A stretch of 64,000 bases of DNA from JAQUPP01 sp041649955. GTDB lineage: Bacteria > Patescibacteriota > Patescibacteriia > UBA2591 > JAQUPP01. The position numbers and the translations under genes were made by a program. The notes below the pieces were generated by a model. It was not told the DNA's origin, did not search any database, and was given only the letters and a program-made list of their open reading frames with translations. The stretch is taken from positions 62,001 to 126,000 of the forward strand of contig JBAZMD010000001.1 of the NCBI GenBank assembly GCA_041649955.1, read 5' to 3'. Positions 61,108 to 64,000 of the stretch are shown in pieces. The number at the start of each line of letters is the position of its first letter. Within the stretch, counting starts at the first letter, position 1.

Positions 61108-61551
61108 CTATTCTTTTAGCTTCTTCATCCATGCCTTTAAACATTCTTCTACTTTTGGAAAGTCCTGAAACGTTGTGTTATCAGGACAGGAGATAATAAT
61201 GACCATACTCTTACGTTCTATGACCGGATGCACCAGAACGCACATATCTTCCATGTCAAAGATGTTAAATTGATCATTATCAATATCCCCAACATTTACA
61301 TATGAAGCTGTCTTCCTGTGCTGCTTATACTGAAAAGTAAGAATAATGCCGGTATCTCGCGCAACTTTAGGATTTAAAACTTCATAATCCATTATCTCTT
61401 CAATTTTCTCGGCTCCATAGAACATCAACTTGCCCACTTTTATTTTCCGCTGCTCTAATAAAATATATTTAAGCGCGGGAATATTATTCAGCTCCTCATC
61501 TATCTTTTCCGAATCTACTAATACATTATTCACTGCTGTTGTTGCGCCCAT
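61108..61551 (-). CDS. hypothetical cytoplasmic protein, 147 aa
   Basis: No family recognised. Mixed alpha/beta composition: LKYILLEQRKIKVGKLMFYG, ILTFQYKQHRKTASYVNVGD, MEDMCVLVHPVIERKSMVII and a helical end (VEECLKAWMKKLKE). No signal or membrane helix. A run of eight G six bases before the ATG replaces a normal Shine-Dalgarno sequence. It has its own promoter and terminator. Confidence 0.62.
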   Translation of the reverse strand: MGATTAVNNVLVDSEKIDEELNNIPALKYILLEQRKIKVGKLMFYGAEKIEEIMDYEVLNPKVARDTGIILTFQYKQHRKTASYVNVGDIDNDQFNIFDMEDMCVLVHPVIERKSMVIIISCPDNTTFQDFPKVEECLKAWMKKLKE

Positions 61552-61605
61552 TATTGCCCCCCCCTTTTTTTTCTATTCAACGAACTTTAATTTTTATATG
61601 TTTTA

Positions 61606-61633
61606 ATTATAGCATATTTTTGATTTTTGTCAA
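61606..61633 (-). promoter_or_regulatory. promoter of the 147-aa gene
   Basis: TTGACA, 16 bp (AAAATCAAAAATATGC), TATAAT; the closest match to the shared consensus. Confidence 0.9.
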
Positions 61634-61640
61634 TAGATTG

Positions 61641-61673
61641 AAAAAAGGCGCTTAATTATTTAATTAATACGCC
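61641..61673 (-). terminator. terminator overlapping the 69-aa gene stop
   Basis: GGCGTATTAATT/AATTAAGCGCC then six T. The stem starts within the last codons of the gene. Confidence 0.75.
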
Positions 61674-61873
61674 TTCTTATTCATACAGGCCTCCAAGATT
61701 TCTCTGAATGTCCTTTTATCCGATTTATCCGCATTGGGACAATGAGAAATTGGTTCTATTGGTAAAATTCCTAATCCCCTTAAAGTTTTCCTAACCTCAT
61801 CCGCTTTAATCGCAGAATTGGGATTAGTAGGAATCTGCCAATAACCTGGATGGTTATTATCAAAAATGTCCAT
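61664..61873 (-). CDS. hypothetical protein, 69 aa
   Basis: No family recognised. Proline-rich N-terminal half (NNHPGYWQIPTNPNSAIK), then LRGLGILPIEPISHCPNADK and a basic helix with CMNKKAY at the end. Perfect AAAGGAGGAAAA ribosome-binding site, own promoter and terminator, so likely translated. Confidence 0.6.
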   Translation of the reverse strand: MDIFDNNHPGYWQIPTNPNSAIKADEVRKTLRGLGILPIEPISHCPNADKSDKRTFREILEACMNKKAY

Positions 61874-61893
61874 TTTTCCTCCTTTATATTAAT

Positions 61894-61921
61894 AGCATAG
61901 CATAAAATTGAGAAATGTCAA
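61894..61921 (-). promoter_or_regulatory. promoter of the 69-aa gene
   Basis: TTGACA, 16 bp ending TATGC, TATGCT. Confidence 0.7.
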
Positions 61922-61961
61922 GATAGTTAAATTTAACTGTAATTTTCAGAAAAATAATAAT

Positions 61962-62004
61962 CCCCATATGGGGACTTGACAAAAATCGGAAAATATGATA
62001 TTTT
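61962..62004 (+). promoter_or_regulatory. promoter of the 158-aa gene with upstream palindrome
   Basis: CCCCATATGGGG (61962-61973) sits two bases upstream of TTGACA; then 17 bp ending ATATGA and TATTTT. The palindrome is a possible operator. Confidence 0.7.
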
Positions 62005-62074
62005 AAATGTATATAAATCAGTTATTTGAAAACCAAAAAAAAGTAAGAAGTAAAGAAAGAAGGAGGAGGTGAAC

Positions 62075-62551
62075 ATGTTTAATTTATTGGTGGCAGCAAT
62101 GCTTATAGCCGCTCCCAAGACATATACAGTTCAAGGGGGTCCGGGACTTAGTTGCGACGGTTTCATATTTAGGGGTTCGGTAGACTACGGAAAGGTTGGT
62201 CTACAAATTTCGGAGTCCATATATTACAACATCGAGAAGAGTTACAACTTTCTTCACAGAGCAGAGTTCAGAACACTGCTTACCGGGACTGATTGTGACT
62301 ATTTCTTTGTAGGGGGAGCTATCAATGAAACCAAAGGAAAGATTCCTACTACTGGTGTGGGAATAAGTGCCGGAGTGGGAGGTAGATTCACTTCTTGGTT
62401 CATTATAGAAGTGGGTCTTATCTGGGAAGTGTTCGGGGAATTCGGCGGAACATACAAATATGTATGTGACCGCAATTCATTTGATAACTCATCCAGTAAT
62501 AAATCAAAGTACGGTTGCATTTTCAATGTAACTGTTCCTCTGATAAGGTGA
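62075..62551 (+). CDS. exported protein of unknown function, 158 aa
   Basis: ATG at 62075 chosen over the GTG six bases earlier because GGAGGAGGT is ideally spaced to it. The first 14 residues (MFNLLVAAMLIAAP) look like a short signal or anchor. The rest is rich in Gly, Phe, Tyr and beta-prone segments (FIFRGSVDYGKVGLQIS, GVGISAGVGGRFTSWFIIEV, GLIWEVFGEFGGTYKYV) with four Cys, like a small beta-barrel or beta-sandwich. No family recognised. Codon use is less A-rich than its neighbours, which hints at transfer. Confidence 0.6.
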   Translation: MFNLLVAAMLIAAPKTYTVQGGPGLSCDGFIFRGSVDYGKVGLQISESIYYNIEKSYNFLHRAEFRTLLTGTDCDYFFVGGAINETKGKIPTTGVGISAGVGGRFTSWFIIEVGLIWEVFGEFGGTYKYVCDRNSFDNSSSNKSKYGCIFNVTVPLIR

Positions 62552-62558
62552 GAATTTT

Positions 62559-62608
62559 AGGGCCTTAGTCTATACACATAATAGTATAGATTGAGGCCCG
62601 TTTTTTTA
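62559..62608 (+). terminator. terminator of the 158-aa gene
   Basis: GGGCCTTAGTCTATAC and GTATAGATTGAGGCCC stem, then GTTTTTTT. Confidence 0.92.
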
Positions 62609-62621
62609 TCTAAAAAGCGTA

Positions 62622-62649
62622 ATGGGCGACAGATTTTCTGTCGCCCATT
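62622..62649 (-). terminator. terminator of the 131-aa gene
   Basis: ATGGGCGACAGA/TCTGTCGCCCAT with an AAAAT-type loop; the minus-strand tail ACGCTTTTTAG is moderate. It lies two bases past the stop. Confidence 0.75.
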
Positions 62650-62651
62650 GA

Positions 62652-63047
62652 TTATATTTGACATCCGGGATATCGCTCTGTGGGGATTCTTTCCCCGCCA
62701 TTGTGATTTTGCGTCATTGCAATCTTTCGTTCAATGTTATCGCACCTTATACATTGAACACTGCCAAGTTTTTGAACCAATCGCAGAAATATACAGCAAT
62801 CTTTCCCTCTGCCTCCTCCGCATTTTTTGATGTCGGTGATCTTTATTTCTTTTTCAAGTTCTATAACTTTCAGTTCATCAGTTTTTACCGCTATTGCCGC
62901 AATAATGCCATCTCCAAAAAACAACACCGCTGTTTCGTCCAAATTGCAATGAGAAAATACACCTTGTATCGGACCTACTAAATTACCACAACTGATACCT
63001 TCCATTCCTTTATAGGATACTACTGTTTGTTTCGGAATTTGTTCCAT
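62652..63047 (-). CDS. hypothetical Cys-rich protein, 131 aa
   Basis: No family recognised. N-terminal beta-rich part (QTVVSYKGMEGISCGNLVGP, VLFFGDGIIAAIAVKTDELK), then KKCGGGRGKDCCIFLRL and GSVQCIRCDNIERKI, whose CxxC and CC suggest a metal site. GGAGGTGGG lies 8 bp before the ATG; another ATG four bases earlier is out of frame. Own promoter, leader hairpin and terminator. The + strand open frame across it lacks a ribosome-binding site. Confidence 0.62.
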   Translation of the reverse strand: MEQIPKQTVVSYKGMEGISCGNLVGPIQGVFSHCNLDETAVLFFGDGIIAAIAVKTDELKVIELEKEIKITDIKKCGGGRGKDCCIFLRLVQKLGSVQCIRCDNIERKIAMTQNHNGGERIPTERYPGCQI

Positions 63048-63061
63048 TCATCCCACCTCCT

Positions 63062-63080
63062 TTTAAAAGATGCTTTTAAA
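63062..63080 (-). promoter_or_regulatory. leader hairpin of the 131-aa gene
   Basis: TTTAAAA-GCATC-TTTTAAA immediately upstream of AGGAGGTGGG. Confidence 0.6.
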
Positions 63081-63112
63081 TCCTTAATTATTAGATTTAA
63101 TTTGTTACTATT

Positions 63113-63141
63113 ATTTAAGCAAATTTTTTGATTTTTGTCAA
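63113..63141 (-). promoter_or_regulatory. promoter of the 131-aa gene
   Basis: TTGACA, 17 bp (AAAATCAAAAAATTTGC), TTAAAT. The spacer is almost identical to that of the 78-aa gene. Confidence 0.75.
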
Positions 63142-63156
63142 CCCCTATTACAAAAA

Positions 63157-63903
63157 TTATTCTTTGACCAATTCAACAGACAAGCTTTCAAGAGGGATTC
63201 CTTGATATTGCTTTTTGCTTATCTCTTTATTTTCCAATAAAATATTGGCAATAAATCCCACTTTTTTTATTTTATTCAAATAATCTTCTTTTAATAACGC
63301 TCCTGCCACGCAACCGGATAATAACTCTTCATTATTTCTTTGCTCGTCCGATAATTCTTTTAATAAAACAATATCAGAAACATACATTCTGCCTCCTCTT
63401 TTCAAAACCCTATAAGCTTCTTTAAACGTTTTTTCTTTATCCGGAGTAAGATTTATGACGCAGTTTGTTATTATAACATCCACGGTATTGTCTTTAATCG
63501 GCAGATTTTCTATTTCTCCTAAAATAAATTCTAAATTTTTTAAATTATTATTTTTGGCGATTGATTTTGCTCTTTCAACCATTGCCTCGGTCATATCTAT
63601 TCCGATAACTTTGCCGTTTTCACCAACTTTTTTTGCGGCCAAGAAACAATCAATACCAGCCCCTGATCCCAAATCCAAAACCGTATCCCCTTCTTTTATC
63701 TTGCTTAGAGCTACCGGATTCCCGCAGCCAAGACCAAGATTCGCGCTCCCTGCTACTTTGAGATCATTTTCCGAATATCCTATATCTTTTGAAATATTAA
63801 CGCCTTTTCCGCAACTACAGCTGCAACCGCATTGAGAACCGCTCTTCGCCAATTCTTCATATTTACTTTTTACGATTTGTTTTATATCTTTAGAATTTTT
63901 CAT
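63157..63903 (-). CDS. arsM: arsenite S-adenosylmethyltransferase ArsM
   Basis: 248 aa. N-terminal Cys cluster C25/C27/C29/C31 (CGCSCSCG), the family-typical GLGCGNPVALSKIKEGDTVL, motif I DLGSGAGIDCFLAAKKVG, GIDMTEAMVERAK, NCVINLTPDKEK, LKRGGRMYVSDIV and SGCVAGALLKEDYL. Cysteines in GLGCG, NCV and SGCV are those that hold As(III). It methylates arsenite with SAM. A TTGCTATACT extended -10 lies about 35 bp upstream; no arsR-like regulator is in view. Confidence 0.93.
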   Translation of the reverse strand: MKNSKDIKQIVKSKYEELAKSGSQCGCSCSCGKGVNISKDIGYSENDLKVAGSANLGLGCGNPVALSKIKEGDTVLDLGSGAGIDCFLAAKKVGENGKVIGIDMTEAMVERAKSIAKNNNLKNLEFILGEIENLPIKDNTVDVIITNCVINLTPDKEKTFKEAYRVLKRGGRMYVSDIVLLKELSDEQRNNEELLSGCVAGALLKEDYLNKIKKVGFIANILLENKEISKKQYQGIPLESLSVELVKE

Positions 63904-63956
63904 AATTTAATTTTGCTTATAATATTTTATATTTTTAGTATAGCAAATTTAAATAA

Positions 63957-64000
63957 AAAAATATAGCAGCTTGTTTTGAATAAATTTTAAATGGGGAAAA
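63957..64000. other. window end, no feature seen
   Basis: AT-rich sequence upstream of arsM; nothing beyond the weak promoter could be supported. Confidence 0.5.

Noticed and set aside
62658..62981. 107-codon open frame on the + strand
   Set aside because: It mirrors the 131-aa gene on the minus strand, which alone has the promoter, ribosome-binding site and terminator.

Overview
The window is a compact, AT-rich (roughly one third GC by eye) bacterial chromosome segment. It most resembles a Patescibacteria/Candidate Phyla Radiation genome: DUF5654 and DUF5661 genes, very large Ig-like surface proteins, a VirB2/TrbC-like membrane module fused to a giant surface protein, many tiny genes with strong GGAGG sites, and sigma70-type promoters. 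There is no 16S rRNA, so placement below phylum level is not possible. Nearly all genes lie on the minus strand. I found no tRNA gene, CRISPR array, transposase or phage gene. LAYOUT. 0-7.3 kb: end of miaA (+), gatB, an undecaprenyl-phosphate sugar transferase, rnpB (RNase P RNA with an unusual insertion), an RNase HI-type gene, recJ, a DUF5654 gene and alr. 7.5-11.4 kb: a 58-aa membrane peptide gene (+), serS, lysS and greA, the last with an operator-like palindrome in its promoter and a strong leader hairpin. 11.5-25.1 kb: an envelope operon read rpsU, yqeY, a 2392-aa surface protein, two calcium-repeat membrane proteins, mreC, mreD and the penicillin-binding protein gene. 25.3-29.8 kb: histidine kinase, single-domain response regulator and Na/Pi cotransporter with a PhoU-like domain. 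29.9-36.7 kb: PLP enzyme, two methyltransferases, small hypothetical genes, a Q/N/P-rich secreted protein and a 3-methyladenine glycosylase. 37-43.9 kb: a 2308-aa cell-surface protein of about 14 carboxypeptidase-regulatory-like repeats. 44.4 kb: a stand-alone Lrp/AsnC effector domain (+). 44.9-54.2 kb: the most novel operon. A 314-aa PEP-synthase-type ATP-grasp protein stands alone beside three paralogous proteins (482, 483 and 492 aa) that each join a helical region to a PEP-utiliser phosphohistidine swivel domain; three methyltransferases follow and a GerMN/Gmad2 lipoprotein-like gene and DUF5661 precede. No PEP/pyruvate TIM barrel is present, so it looks like a rifampin-phosphotransferase-type machine broken into subunits, with one ATP module serving three acceptor/swivel proteins. 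54.3-59.3 kb: an RRM protein with a long switch-like leader, a small HExxH protein and an abrB-macA-macB efflux operon. 59.5-64 kb: an accessory island of short single-gene units and an ArsM arsenite methyltransferase. SHARED SIGNALS. Three themes recur. (1) Promoters with TTGACA, a 16-17 bp spacer ending in TGC, and TATTAT/TATAAT, whose spacer is often nearly identical. (2) Small hairpins placed immediately upstream of the Shine-Dalgarno sequence. (3) Many intergenic inverted-repeat elements (60-170 bp): a three-copy family, a two-copy family, and several with C-rich tips touching a -35 box. Leaderless promoters are evident at rpsU, the histidine kinase, DUF5661 and the deoxyribosyltransferase-like gene.
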